From contig JAMPIV010019880.1 in the NCBI GenBank assembly GCA_024509875.1, positions 18,024 through 82,023 of the forward strand: 64,000 nt of DNA, given 5' to 3'. Shown piece by piece: positions 24,490-36,029 of this stretch (its first letter is position 1; every line of letters begins with the position of its first letter). This DNA comes from Oreohelix idahoensis. Its lineage: Eukaryota > Mollusca > Gastropoda > Stylommatophora > Oreohelicidae. Both the position numbers and the translations under genes were made by a program. The notes under the pieces are model-generated. The model did not search any database and was not told the DNA's origin. It worked only from the letters and a program-made list of their open reading frames with translations.

Positions 24490-25562
24490 ATGTCTACCTT
24501 GGATTACTTCATTGAGAAAGGGAGATCCCTTGGGATGACTCCTGAGGATGTAACAGATTTTGCAAGTGCTGAATATGCTAAGGCACAGAAGGCTGAGGAA
24601 AAGAAACGGAAAATGGAGGCTGAAAATTTAAAATTGCAGATGCAAGCAGATGAGAGAAACGTCCAAATGGAATTGGAAAAACAAAGAAGAGAAGCTGAAG
24701 AGAAAAAAATTAGAAAGAGAAGCTGAAGAAATGAAATTGGAAAGAGAAGCTGAAGAGAGAAAAATTCAGCAGCAAAGAGAAGCTGAAAAGAGAAAAATTC
24801 AGCAGCAAAGAGAAGCTGAAGAGAAAAAAATGCAGATGGAAACTGAAAAAACAAATTAGAGATGGAACACGAGGAAAGACTCCTAGCAATGGAGTTGGAA
24901 AAAATAAAGATAATGAATATGGGTAATGCTCAGAATGAGTCAAACAACCAAACAAACTCTAATAGGACAAATATTAAACCTCATGATATCAAGTTACCTC
25001 CTTTCAACCCTACCCGTGATGATATTGCATTCTATCTAGATAGATTTGAATCGGCATGCGACTCCCATAAGATAGACAAGACGCAATATTGTGATCAACT
25101 TGGTGGGTTCCTTACAGGTGATGCTCAAGAGGTTATGATGTCGGTGGAAGTTACTGACAGAAATAACTATGATGTTGTCAAAGCGGCCTTGATAAAAAAA
25201 TACCAACTGGATGAAGAAGGTTATCGCCTATGCTTTAAGTCTCTATTACTAGAGACAGGGAAAGATTTCTCAGACTTTATATTGGAGATTCGCCTGACCT
25301 TTTCACGTTGGGTGGAATTGTAAAAACTGAACACACATATGAGGCCATTGTTGACTTACTGCTTCGTGACAAAGTTATGTCATCAGTGAGTAAAAACTTT
25401 CTTTCCTTTCTACATGAGCGAAAACCTCCAAACATAAAAGATATGGAACAATACTGTCATCAATATGACACAGCACATCCTAATGAAACAGTTAGCAACT
25501 CTCAAGTTGAAGAAAGAGCAAATAGCAATAATTTCAATAGAAATAATAGCCATGACAGATAA
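24490..25562 (+). pseudogene. GM-B Gag, broken
   Basis: It starts MSTLDYFIEKGRSLG. The coiled coil has REAEERKIQQQ-type units. A poly-A slip near 24,713 shifts the frame, a stop follows at about 24,857, and another stop at 25,321 interrupts the capsid (RWVEL then TAA). The capsid blocks DDIAFYLDRFESAC and KKYQLDEEGYRL and the SCAN-like end (LLLRDKVMSSVSKNFLSFLH) are recognisable. The Asn/Arg tract is shorter than in the other copies. Confidence 0.88.
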
Positions 25563-25679
25563 CAACACAATAATAATAGATCTTATCACCAGGCTAACTT
25601 TGCTCAACAAGAGTCCCAGGGTGCTGATAATCAAAGTATTAATAATAATAGTGTCACTAATGCTAATGCTTACTTTGCT

Positions 25680-26430
25680 TTCAATTTTGAGAGGGCATCT
25701 CAGTGCCCACAATGCACAACTCTATTCCAATCTACAACTATAACTACTTTGAGTAGCGGTCATCCTCTACCCGCTATTCCTGCAGCAGCTGCGCATGACA
25801 GAAGAGGGTCTCTTATTCTACATAAAGGTTTAGTGAACAATAATCCAGTCTCAGTTCTTTTTGATTCTGGATGCACAACTATTGGGGTTAAACAATCTCT
25901 CATACATCCTTCCTATGCCACTGGAAAAGTGGTGAAATGTGTGACTTTTGGTGGGACACTTGAAAAGTATCCGACTGCTATCATTCACATAGCTACTCCC
26001 TTTTTTACGGGAGATGTCCACGCGTGTTTGCTCCCGAATCCTATTGCAGACCTTATTGTCAGACGTATACACTGAGTTAAAGAGTGTACCCCAGAACCGA
26101 TTACTATTTGGGAAAAACAAAACATTCAGACTGCAAATGCAGTCACTACAAGAGCGCAAGCTCAAAATATTTCTCAAACTCCATCTACCGAAATTAATGA
26201 AGTGCATAACCAAGATGATCACTCAGTGATTTCCCGAGAGCCTTTTATAAAACTCCAACAAAATGACACTTCTTTGAGAAAATTCTTTCTCCTAGTTAAA
26301 AATGATAATCCAAACCATAACACAAATTGTAAATCTTGGGTCTCAATAAAGAATGGAGTACTAGTCCAAATGGTGCAAGATTCTACTGTGTCTATACATT
26401 CGCAAATTCTGGTACCTAAGAGTATGAGAT
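25680..26430 (+). pseudogene. GM-B protease and start of integrase, broken
   Basis: It holds the CxxC motif (CPQC) with CGH changed to SGH, protease LFDSGCTTIG with an intact DSG near 25,865, and TPFFTGDVHACLLPNP. A stop at about 26,073 (RRIH, TGA) is followed by the linker to integrase. The frame is cut at 26,430 by a LINE insertion. Confidence 0.85.
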
Positions 26431-27018
26431 CAACATCAGAATGAATAAGGCAAGAACAGCCTTCTTTAGCCTAAACAACATCTGGAAGTCCTCCCAATAC
26501 AGCACAAGCACAAAATTAAGATTATATCAGAGCTGTGTGCTTTCTGTGCTTCTCTATGGTGCAGAATGCTGGAGAGTTACAGAGAAGGAAATGTCGAAAT
26601 TGTCCTCTTTTCACACAACATGCCTAAGAAAATTTCACCGAATCTTTTGGCCAAATACCATCACTAACCAAGATCTGCTTACTCGTAGCAAGCAAGAGGA
26701 CATGCACACTATCATAGCTGGCAGACGCTGGAGTTGGGTTGGTCATGTCCTCAGAAGAGACCCCAATGCCATCACAAGAACAGCTATGCTTTGGACCCCT
26801 GAAGGAAAACGAAAGAGAGGCCGACCAAAAACAACCTGGCGGAGGACTGTGGAGGCTGAGATGCAAAGAATGAACCAGAGTTGGGGCACTGTACAAAGGA
26901 TGGCCACCGACCGAGCAAAGTGGAATCAATTTGTTCTTGCCCTACAAGACGCCACTAGGCGTGATGGCCACTGACTGCTTTGACGGTCGGCGGCTAAGGA
27001 TCAAAGAAGAAGAAGAAG
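26430..27018 (+). mobile_element. 5'-truncated LINE with (GAA)n tail inside GM-B
   Basis: A 589-bp insertion is flanked by the 12-bp direct repeat aagagtatgaga (26,418-26,429 and 27,019-27,030). It ends in an agaagaagaag tail. Other GM copies read straight through this point. It is the 3' end of a non-LTR element inserted after GM-B. Confidence 0.92.
26441..26974 (+). pseudogene. LINE reverse transcriptase C-terminus
   Basis: This open 177-residue segment carries the post-RT signatures common to RTE/CR1-like LINE proteins: VLLYGAECW, CLRKFHRI, RRWSWVGHVLRRDPN and GKRKRGRPKTTWRRTV. The catalytic RT motifs lie upstream and are missing because of 5' truncation. It has no internal stop, which suggests a fairly recent insertion. 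Confidence 0.88.
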
Positions 27019-27030
27019 AAGAGTATGAGA

Positions 27031-27393
27031 GTTCAAATTCTACAACATGCTCACGACTCTCAGTGTGCAGGACATATGGGATTTTCCCGTACTAAATCGA
27101 GGGTTCTTTCTTCTTTCTTTTGGCCACAGGTAAATAAAGATATACATATTTATTGTCACTCCTGCAAGATATGCCAGGAGGTTAAGTCACGAGGTCCATG
27201 CCATGCAGCACCTATCCAGGCTGCGGATATTCCAATCTGCCCTTTTCAAAAGATGGCAATAGACATTATTGGTCCTTTTAAAATCAAGTCTGCCAGAGGA
27301 CATCAATTTATCCTAACATGCATTGACATGTGTACTCGATGGCCAGAGGCTATACCTCTCAAGAGCATTTCTACTGCTGATATTGCAGACGCT
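27031..27393 (+). pseudogene. GM-B integrase, middle part
   Basis: It resumes after the LINE with HAHDSQCAGHMGF, C-x2-C (CHSCKICQ) and the first catalytic Asp (MAIDIIGPF), and ends at ISTADIADA where GM-C is inserted. The rest of the integrase resumes at 37,540. Confidence 0.9.
27389..27393 (+). other. Target-site duplication acgct (left), GM-C
   Basis: acgct precedes the left LTR edge TGATAAGTG and is repeated at 37,540-37,544 after the right LTR edge. The integrase codons on both sides fit together, showing GM-C went into GM-B. Confidence 0.92.
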
Positions 27394-28911
27394 TGATAAG
27401 TGTGTCTCTTGGGGTCATCACATCTATAAACGTAGTTTTCTGTGGTGAAACTTGTATGCCACTGTTAGAGCTGGGCACACAGTAGAATGGTCAACTTGTT
27501 CTGACACAGTGCTAACATCGAGTGAGAATGTAGATGTAATATAACGCAAATGTGTATAGAGTTCTGTAGAGTTGACAAGTCACTCACTCAATCATAAGCA
27601 GAAGTCAATAACGGGCAGACTACTGGCGTCGTTTCCTACATTTAATCATGGACGTACACTTTTGCATCACGAGTACAGTCACTTGAACAGGTTGGCATTT
27701 AAATCATCGTATACTTGAAAATGGGTGACAATATCAGATGAACATTCATGCAGTGGTAAATATATAATGGAACGATGGTAGACAAGCACTCAATATTCTG
27801 GATGTCTATCGTCTCATGCTTTGACTGACTAATCGCGTCAGTAAAGGTGCATACATAAACGTCAACAATGGTTCGCTGACAGAACCTTCTGTTGGCTAAG
27901 TTTCTTAAGCCGTACATTCATCAAATGTTTATAGCAACAATGTTAAACCACAGTAGTGGGTTTTCATAATATGTAGATCTCTGTACTATCATCAAATAAT
28001 AAGACCTTTTCTGTTCTCTGACAATGATCCGCTCATAATGGCGGGAATCCAAAATGGCTCCTCTCCGTGAGCTTCATTCACTCAGGACAGAAAATTATGA
28101 AGTAGAATTACTTCAATATATATATATATGTAAATGTCCTCATCGGGCTTCTCATCAAATCTGCTATCCATAAGGCTGGTTACCTCAAGTAATCTAGTGC
28201 TGCTAAATAACACGACATCTTCATCTGTCATCAACAATCCTAGCTGTACGATAATACGTCTCCAATCTAGGTTTAGCAAAAAGTTCAGCAAAAAATATTT
28301 GGTTTTACCTGGCTTCAGGAAAACACACACAAGCAAATAACGCACGCCATTCCTAGGCGTTAATAATGGACATTAGGAGAATCTCTGATAATATGATCAT
28401 CCAGAGAAACAATCTCCTTCCTTGAATAATTCACAGAGATCAATCTACAAAACTTTCTAAACAACCAGCCCCTAGCAGCGATGACATGACGGCCTTCTCT
28501 GATCACCTCAAACCGGCGCACCCCCAGAAAAGCCTTTCACCCCCAGAGTTGAGCTCACAAAATAGTCCGACATAGAAATACAAAGATGTAAAGATATAAG
28601 ATCGAAATCGCCTTAAATAGTCAAGGAATAAATATAAATTCAGGCCATAATCATTTTAAGCAAGACCAATCTGTTTCTGGCCATACCAGATGAAAAATGA
28701 CGTAGATCTAGAATTCATACGCCAGATTGAGACACAAGAACAGATAACCCATAGAACCAAATACAACATCGAACAATCAGAGTTCTGTCCCTTAGGCTGA
28801 GAATCATTGATTCTCAAATAAATATTTTTCATCAGACAAACAATTATTACTTTACATCTGTATGCCTATCAACAGTAATCTGTGCGTCACACAAAAAATA
28901 TGTGCGCAACA
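27394..28911 (-). mobile_element. GM-C 3' LTR
   Basis: This is a 1,518-bp LTR. On the minus strand it starts TGTTGCGCACATAT at 28,911 and ends ACTTATCA at 27,394. It matches 36,030-37,539 closely except for the last 55-70 bp. It interrupts the GM-B integrase. Confidence 0.9.
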
Positions 28912-29385
28912 GACTACCACACCCCCCGGGGAAAAAAAGGAAAATCATTTTTTTTTTTCCATCTGAGAGCAACATACAATAGGCTCACAATGCATAAATA
29001 ATGTGCAGATGAGAAATATCAGGCTTTTATAACGCCAAATTAAGGCAAAGTCGAAATATAGATCGACAGGTGAAAATATATCTCAACATCTCAGAGAAAC
29101 TATTTCTCTAAGCATAAATATTTCCAGGGAGGTGTCACCAACGCATACTAGAATACTGGCAATGACACAATGCATACAATAATTTCAATCACAATTTCAT
29201 ATTAAGTACCATAAGTTCATGATTGACAAAAGAAAAATCATCAAAGAGTAGCGGTGAATATACATTAGTGAACCACTAAGTGTTTATACAATCACTATAT
29301 GATATATTACAAATGTGTACATATTTTGATATGTAAAAAGAACTGTTGTAAAGTTAGACACATTAAAAAGTCCAAGATTTAACAG
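28912..29385 (-). other. GM-C 3' untranslated region and polypurine tract
   Basis: Next to the LTR, on the minus strand, is CCCCGGGGGGTGTGGTAGTC, equivalent to the tract before the LTRs at 45,802 and 63,305 and the likely plus-strand primer. A GAGAAA...TTTCTC hairpin is at 29,091-29,114, inside a block (CACCTCCCTGGAAA near 29,130) shared with GM-E. Confidence 0.7.
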
Positions 29386-30535
29386 TTAGGTGGAATCATG
29401 TGGGCATCTAGACAGAATGTCTGCCATCACATTTTCTGAATCACGGATAGCTCGCACCGAGAAATGAAAAGGTTGAAGAGCAATGGCGTATCGAGTTGAT
29501 CTCGAGCTCTTTAAGTTTTTACTTTGAATAGCTGTAAGAGCTTTCTGGTCAGTTTCCACTATGAAATGCGCGCCAAGAAGGAATCTTTGAAGTTTAAGAA
29601 TTGACCAAACCATCGCCAAAAGTTCACGGTCTAAAACTGAGTAATTCCTCTCTGCCGCATTAAGTTTTCGTGAGATATACATTACAGGATGCAGAGTTTC
29701 AGAGTACTCTTGCATTAGTGCCGCTCCAATCCCAGTGGATGAAGCATCACTATGAAGAACAAATGTCTTATCTGTAGTAGGTAACATTAAGATAGGTGGA
29801 GTTGAAAACAAATTTTTAATCTTATCCAAAGATGATTGGCATTCCTGAGACCAGTGGACCATATTAGGGGACCCTTTCTTTAGTAACGAAAAAAGCGGTG
29901 CCATAATAGAGGATAGATTCTGAATGAATCATCCATAAAATTGTATAAGACGTAATAGACTTCTCACTTGCTTTTTAGTCTTAGGAATAGAGATGTTAAA
30001 TATTTTACTGGTATTATGGTCCTCTGTCTTTAGGAAACCATGACCAACACGGTGGCCTAGGAAAGAAATTTCGCTAAAACCAATACATGCTTTAGAGGGT
30101 TTCGCTGTCAACTTATGCTCGCGTAAGGTTGACAGTAATTCACCTAATCCCAAATAGTGATCTTCCCAAGTATCACTGAAAAGACAGATGCCATCTAAGT
30201 ACGCAATGACATCTGACCGAAGAGATAGGATTCGACGCATCATGCGTACGAATGTAGCCGGGGCATTCATAAGGCCGAAAGGCATTAAAATTCCATTGGA
30301 ACAAACCCCTAGGTGTAGAGAAAGCAGTAAGAGGTTCAGCTCGTTCACTTAATTGGACTTGCCAATATCCTTTTGACAAATCAAGTTTAGTGAAGAAATG
30401 AGATTTAGAAAGCCTAGTAAGTAGCTCTTCTAGTAAAGGCATAGGTTCAGCATCGAACTTCATCACCTGATTCAATTTGCGATAATCAACGCAAAGACGT
30501 ATGTTATTGTCTTTTTTTCAAACAATAACCATCGG
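29386..30535 (-). pseudogene. GM-C reverse transcriptase-RNase H, broken
   Basis: This matches GM-E RT-RH. A frameshift at about 30,290 lies in the FNAFRPYECPG region, and a stop at about 29,927 precedes the RNase H frame. The catalytic YLDD is changed to YLDG near 30,188, removing the second catalytic Asp. RNase H (DASSTG, LDRELLAMVW, VETDQKAL) is intact to LSRCPHDST. Confidence 0.88.
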
Positions 30536-32304
30536 CGAAGAATATGCTGAACTGGATGGTTCGACTATTTTTAATTCTATCATCTCATCCAATTCTTTCT
30601 CGACCTGTGTCTGAAAATGTATGGGTATAGGATATGGTCTGACCCTAATAGGATTATGGTCAGTTAGAATAATGTCATGTTTAATGACATTGGTGTGTCC
30701 AGGAATGTCAGTAAGGACATCCTGAAATGTTTGTAACATAGAAGAAGCTTGTCGCTGTTCCTCTAGAGATAAATTAGGAGAAACAGTAACGTTTTTCCAT
30801 GATTCACTAGAATGGAGTGGAATCACTGGAAGAGGAAGATTTACATCCGAGAAACTTGTTTCTTCATCCTGTATTACTGACAAGGATGAGTAATGACCAT
30901 GTAATACTGGAGAATCATCCGTTGCCTGAAAAATAGGCAGCAAATAATCAGGACGTTCATGGAATTCCGTAAGCATATTGATGTGGAAGGTTTTATGCTT
31001 CCCATCAATATCGACAATATAGTCAACATCAGAAATTTTTGAGATTATATCGAACGGACCTTTCCATGAGATAAGAAGTCTGTTTTCCCTACAAGGTAGC
31101 AGAACATACGCTTTGTCCCCAGGACAAAGTTGTTGTAAGGTTCTCTTCTTATTGGCAAATTGCCTTGCCTTCTGTTTGGCAAATTCAGAAGAAGAAGTTG
31201 CTAATCTGCATGCTTCGATAATTTTGTGTCTAAGCGTGATGACATATTCGTAAGAAGATTTTGTGTCATCATCAATATTATCAGCGGTTATAAGATCATG
31301 AAGCAAAGACATAGGGCCGCGTAGTCATGCGCCAAAGACAAGTTCAAAGGGAGAAAATCCTGTATGTTCATTGGGGACCTCTCTATACGCAAAGAGGGCC
31401 GCGGGCAAAACCCTATCCCAATCTTGAGGATGATCCTGTTATCTTCCCTAGTAAGTTTTTGAGTGTTCTGTTTAGACGTTCTACCATCCCATTAGACATA
31501 GGATGATAGATACTACTCAATGATCTATCTATCTTCAGAGTAGACATCACTTGAGACATGGTATCCGATATTAGTTGGGTGCCATGATCTGATAATATTT
31601 CTCTGGGGAATCCCAGACGAGAAAATATTAGCCAAAGAACGTCTACAACATCGGCAGTGGAAATGCTCTTCAGAGGTATAGCCTCTGGCCAACGTGTGCA
31701 CATGTCCACCCGTTAAGATAAACTGATGTCCTCTGGCAGATTTGATCTTAAACGGACCAATAATGTCTATTGCCATTTTCTGAAATGGCCGAATAGGAAT
31801 GTCTGCAGCCTGAATAGGTGCAGCATGGCGTGGACCTTTGGATTTGACCTCTTGACATACCTTACAAGATCGGCAATAAATCCGTATGTCTTTATTTACG
31901 AAAGGCCATTAGAAAGACGCAAGAATTCTAGACTTAGTACGGGAAAAACCCATATGTCCAGCACACTGAGAGTCATGAGTGTGCTGCAAAACTTTACCTC
32001 TCAAAATCTTCGGGACAAGAATCTGAGAATGCATTGACGTAGTAGAGTCTTGGACCATACGTACAAGTACGCCATTCTTCATTGTAATCCAAGATTTTCG
32101 ATTTGTATCTTTATTTGGATCACCTTTTGTTGCAAGAGTGAAGAATTTCTTTAGAGTGGGATCATCTTTTTGCTGTTTTATAAATGAGTCACGAGAAATT
32201 ACCAAGGGATCATCTTGGTTATGCACTTCACTATCTTCAGTAGATGAAGTTTGAGGCATATTGAGAGCTTGTGCTCTTGTGACTACTGCATTAGCAGTTT
32301 GCAT
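30518..32304 (-). pseudogene. GM-C integrase, broken
   Basis: The frame starts after an in-frame TAA (about 32,306) that replaces a Gln codon. It holds the HHCC module (HDSQCAGH), a disruption near 31,908, MAIDIIGPF, LSDHGTQ and MVERLNRT. A 2-base deletion near 31,437 shifts the frame, and an Arg codon turned TGA lies at about 31,324. The GPY/F module (WKGPFDII) and the linker to RT follow on 30,518-31,312. Confidence 0.88.
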
Positions 32305-32307
32305 ATT

Positions 32308-34299
32308 TTAATTTTCCCAAGCAGCAATTTGTTGCGGAATGCATTCTTTGACTCCGTGAATACGACCAATGATGAAATCAGCGATCGGATTCGGCAGAAG
32401 ACATGCGTGCACATCTCCCGTAAAGAAAGGAGTTGCAATATTGATGATAGCAGTAGAGTACTTCTCTAAGGTGCCGCCAAATGTTACACATTTGACTACC
32501 TTGCCTGTGGCACGGGAAGGATCTACGAGTGACTGTCTAACCCCAATGGTGGTGCATCCAGAATCAAAAAGAATTGAGACTGGGCTATCATTTACTAGAC
32601 CTCTATGTAAGACAAGAGATCCTCTTCCATCATGCGCGACTGATGCAGGAAGAGCAGGAAGAGGGTGACCACAACTCAAAGTAGATACCGTAGTTGGTTC
32701 AAATAATGTTTTGCATTGGGGGCATTGAGATGCTCTCCCAAAATCAAAAGTGGAACATGCCATATTATTAGCGTCATTATTATCTTTAGTCTGTTTATAG
32801 GCTTCATGTGACTCTTGCTGTGCAGAGTTTGCCTGATAATGTGATTTATATTTTTTGTATTGTGATCTACCTCGATTATTATTGCCTCTGTAATCATTAT
32901 TGTTTCCTCTATTGTAACCCCTATTTGGGTTTGAGTCATAGTTCTCATGGTTACCATTATCATGTTCATTATAATGAGTATCTCTATAATTATGATCATG
33001 TTGTCTCCATGATGGATAACTTGGATAGTTTCTATAATGACTTCCTCTGCGGAAATTTCTATAATTGTGACAACCCCTGAATCGAGGGCTGTCGGCTCGT
33101 CTCCAGTTCTTCGCAGAAGAACCCTGAAATGATTGGTTACCTTGGTTTTGATAACTATTATGGTTACCCATTTTATCAAACCTGTTTTGTGGTCCCTGAA
33201 ATTTGTGTGAGTAATTAGGGTTGTATGGTGTTGCCGAAGCAACTGGCATACTTTCCTTAACCTTAGCATTGCTAAAAGCTACGTCCGGATGTGCAGTGAC
33301 GTATTGGGTACAATATTCTTCCATTTCTTTTAGTGTCTTGGGTTTACGCTCATGTAGGAATTCAAGGAATGGTTTATTTACACTTGACATAATCTTGTCT
33401 CTGAGCAACAAGTCCATAAGGGCTTCATATGTCTTTTCTGTTTTGGACAGCTCAATCCAACGATTAAATGTAAGACGTGTCCTTGCAATGAATTCTGAGA
33501 ATTCTACCCCTGATTCTGGTACCATTCTCTTAAACAAAAGACGGTAACCTTCCTCTGTCAATTGATATTTTTTTAACAAGGCTGCTCTGATAACATCATA
33601 ATTATTCTGGTCAGCCTCTTCTACCAAGCTTAAACTAGTCAGAGTGTCACCTTTCAGTATCTCCGATAACTGATTAGCATATTGTGATCTATCCACATTA
33701 TGATTTCGACAAGAACGTTCAAATCTATCTAGCCAAACTGTTATATCGTCACTGGATGGATTAAATGCTGGTAGCTTGATCTTGTAAATAAAAGGTTTAC
33801 CATTACCACCAGATGACTGATTAACATTACCCATGTTTGTCAATTTCAATTTTTCTAACTCAAATGCTAAAAGTTTTTCCTCATGTTCCCTTTTTGCCTT
33901 TCTCTCCTCGGCTTCAGCTTCTAATCTTTTATTTTCAGATTCTCTCTGTAGTCTTTTTTCTTCAGCCTCAGCTTCTAATCTTTTATTTTCAGATCCTCTC
34001 TGTAATCTTTTTTCTTCAGCCTCAGCTTCTCTTTGTAATCTGTTTTGTTCAGCTTCTCTATTTTGTTTTTCCATTTCCATTTGGAACCTCTTTTCGTCCA
34101 CCTGCATCTGCAATTTCTTTTGTTCAAATTCTAATTCCAATCTTTTCTCCTCAGTTTTTTGTTTTCTCTCTTCAGCCTTCAGTTTATCAATTTCCAATTT
34201 TTGTGCTTTTTCATATTGACTGGTAGCATACTCTTCCAACATATCACCAGTCTTTCCTAGGGATTTCCCTATCCCAATAAAGTAATCTAAAGTCAACAT
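32308..34299 (-). pseudogene. GM-C Gag-protease, long open frame
   Basis: The ATG at 34,299 (MLTLDYFIG) is the family start; the frame is open a few codons upstream. About 660 residues read without a break through the coiled coil (KRLEAEAEEKRLQRES units), capsid with SCAN-like end, an Asn/Arg/Tyr-rich tract (NYRDTHYNEHDNGNHEN, GYNRGNNN), CPQC with CGH, protease LFDSGCTTIG and TPFFTGDVHACLLPNP. So gag and protease share one frame, and no frameshift signal is needed. It ends AAWEN at a TAA that reads Gln in GM-E. Confidence 0.9.
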
Positions 34300-34467
34300 A
34301 ATGTCTAACAATATGTGACTAGTTACCTGAAAAAGTCAATGAAATTTATTCCACCTTAAATGAGAGCAAGTTTGAATAAACTTGAATAATCAGCTAACCT
34401 TATCCCAATCTCTGTGGGAGACAAGCCTTTAATAAGGTCTTGTATACTCACTTGTATAATAATAATA

Positions 34468-35648
34468 CTTACTTACTTAGTCATTCCCCTTCTACCGTGA
34501 GGTGTAGAGGTTTGGAAGAGAGAGCGCCAGACTATCCTATCGGCTGACTTCCTCCTGGCCTGGTTCCATTCTAGTCCTCGATCCTTCAAAGATTGTCTAA
34601 TGTTGTCCTCCCAACGGACTCTGGGTCGTCCTCGGGGTCTGGATCCTTGGCTCTTTGTTTCCCATGCTTGTCGTGGTATCCGATCTTCTCCCATTCTGCA
34701 GACATGGCCAAACCATCTTAACTGGGACTGTTCTACTTGGGTCTGCAGGGGGTAGGATTTAAGGCCTTGACGTATCGTCTGGTTGCGTACCATGTCTCTT
34801 CTTGTTACTTCAACCACCTTCCTCAGATACCTCATTTCTGAGGTTTGGATCTGGCTTTTATGGGTTGTAGTCATTGCCCATGACTCGCATCCGTATGTCA
34901 AGACTGGGACATAGGTGGAGCGGTAGACAGCCATCTTCGTTTTCTTACCAACCTCTCTCTTGCTGAGGAATCCTCGATTTATGGCCTGAAAAAGTCTCCC
35001 AGCTGCTGCTTTTCGAGTGGCCAACTCTTCTTTGATGCCTCCCTTTCGGTCTATAATAGCTCCGAGGTATTTAAAGTGGTCGACCTGCTCCAGGACCTGT
35101 TCTCCCAGCTTAATCTGATGTTTTCGTTCTTCTCGTGATATCACCATGGATTTTGTTTTAGAGCTGCTTATGACCATCCCTCTCTTCTCCAGCTCTTCCT
35201 TCCAGACTTGCAGGTTGGATTGGAGATGTGCCTCTGATTTAGCAATCAGGGCAACATCATCAGCAAATGCCAGCTCTGAAATATAGACCTGTCTCATCTT
35301 CCAGTACCCCACTGAATACTTTCTTGTTCTCTCCTTACATGCCTTGATGACATCGTCCATAAGGAGTATGAAGAGGTAAGGTGATAGGATATCACCTTGT
35401 CTTACACCAGTGGTGGTCCTGAACTCTTCCGACTTATGGTTTGCTGTCCTCACATAATTTCTGCAAGACTTGTAGAAGCTCTGTATAGCATGAATCAGAG
35501 GTGCTGGAATATTCTTCCTTGCCAAACAGTCCCAAAGTTTGCTCCAGGGGACCCTGTCAAACGCCTTTTCCAGATCTATGAAACAAAGATGCATCTCACT
35601 CTTATACTCAAGGGCCTTTTCACTCAGCTGTCTGAGTGTGAAGATTAG
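34468..35648 (-). mobile_element. 5'-truncated RTE-type LINE in the GM-C leader
   Basis: The element ends on the minus strand in gactaagtaagtaagt, a short tandem tail as in RTE elements, and begins within RT. Both flanks contain a similar attattattatac ... caagacct stretch, possibly an imperfect long target duplication or part of the leader's own hairpin repeats. The same 3' end occurs at 49,085-49,345. Confidence 0.85.
34473..35645 (-). pseudogene. RTE reverse transcriptase, C-terminal part
   Basis: The open frame covers most of the RT palm: FIDLEKAFDRVPW, GVRQGDILSPYLF and the catalytic FADD near 35,258, then HFKYLGAIID, TYGCESWAM, RWFGHVCRMGEDR and RGRPRVRWED. It reads open upstream of the first ATG, as expected for a 5'-truncated copy. 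There is no internal stop, so the insertion looks recent. The endonuclease is missing. Confidence 0.92.
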
Positions 35649-36029
35649 GTCTTGAGTACTTCAGTTTGCTCGAGTATAATAATAATAATAATAGTAATAA
35701 ACTACAAGTTTATTCTATACTACAAGTGTAACTACCCAGCTAGTAGTGTATGATCAAATATACCTTATAGCATATGTCAACCAACAACATAAACAAAGGA
35801 CAATCAAGAAAGACAATACGAAAACATTCGCAGAAATCAAATAAACGAGTTGGAAAACTGAAGAAAATAATCACAGAACCTGTGATGATAACCGCGAGGA
35901 AATAAACAACACAAATGACGTCACAATGTATAAATATAAAGTTGTATAGAACTAAATAAAAGGAAAGGGTAGACCTACAAGTACAAACAACTGTGCCCTG
36001 GTGTCTGTTCTAATACAAATGTCAACAAC

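Larger units (their letters stand above)
34300..36029 (-). other. GM-C leader, shortened and interrupted
   Basis: The leader is split by an RTE insertion (34,468-35,648). It keeps the pre-gag hairpin (34,421-34,443) and the tgacgtca/ttgtatagaact block near 35,910-35,960. Compared with the other copies it lacks about 500 nt after the LTR, including stem-loops 1 and 2; LTR-proximal sequence jumps at about 35,990 to ttgtttgtacttgtaggtct. Confidence 0.65.
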
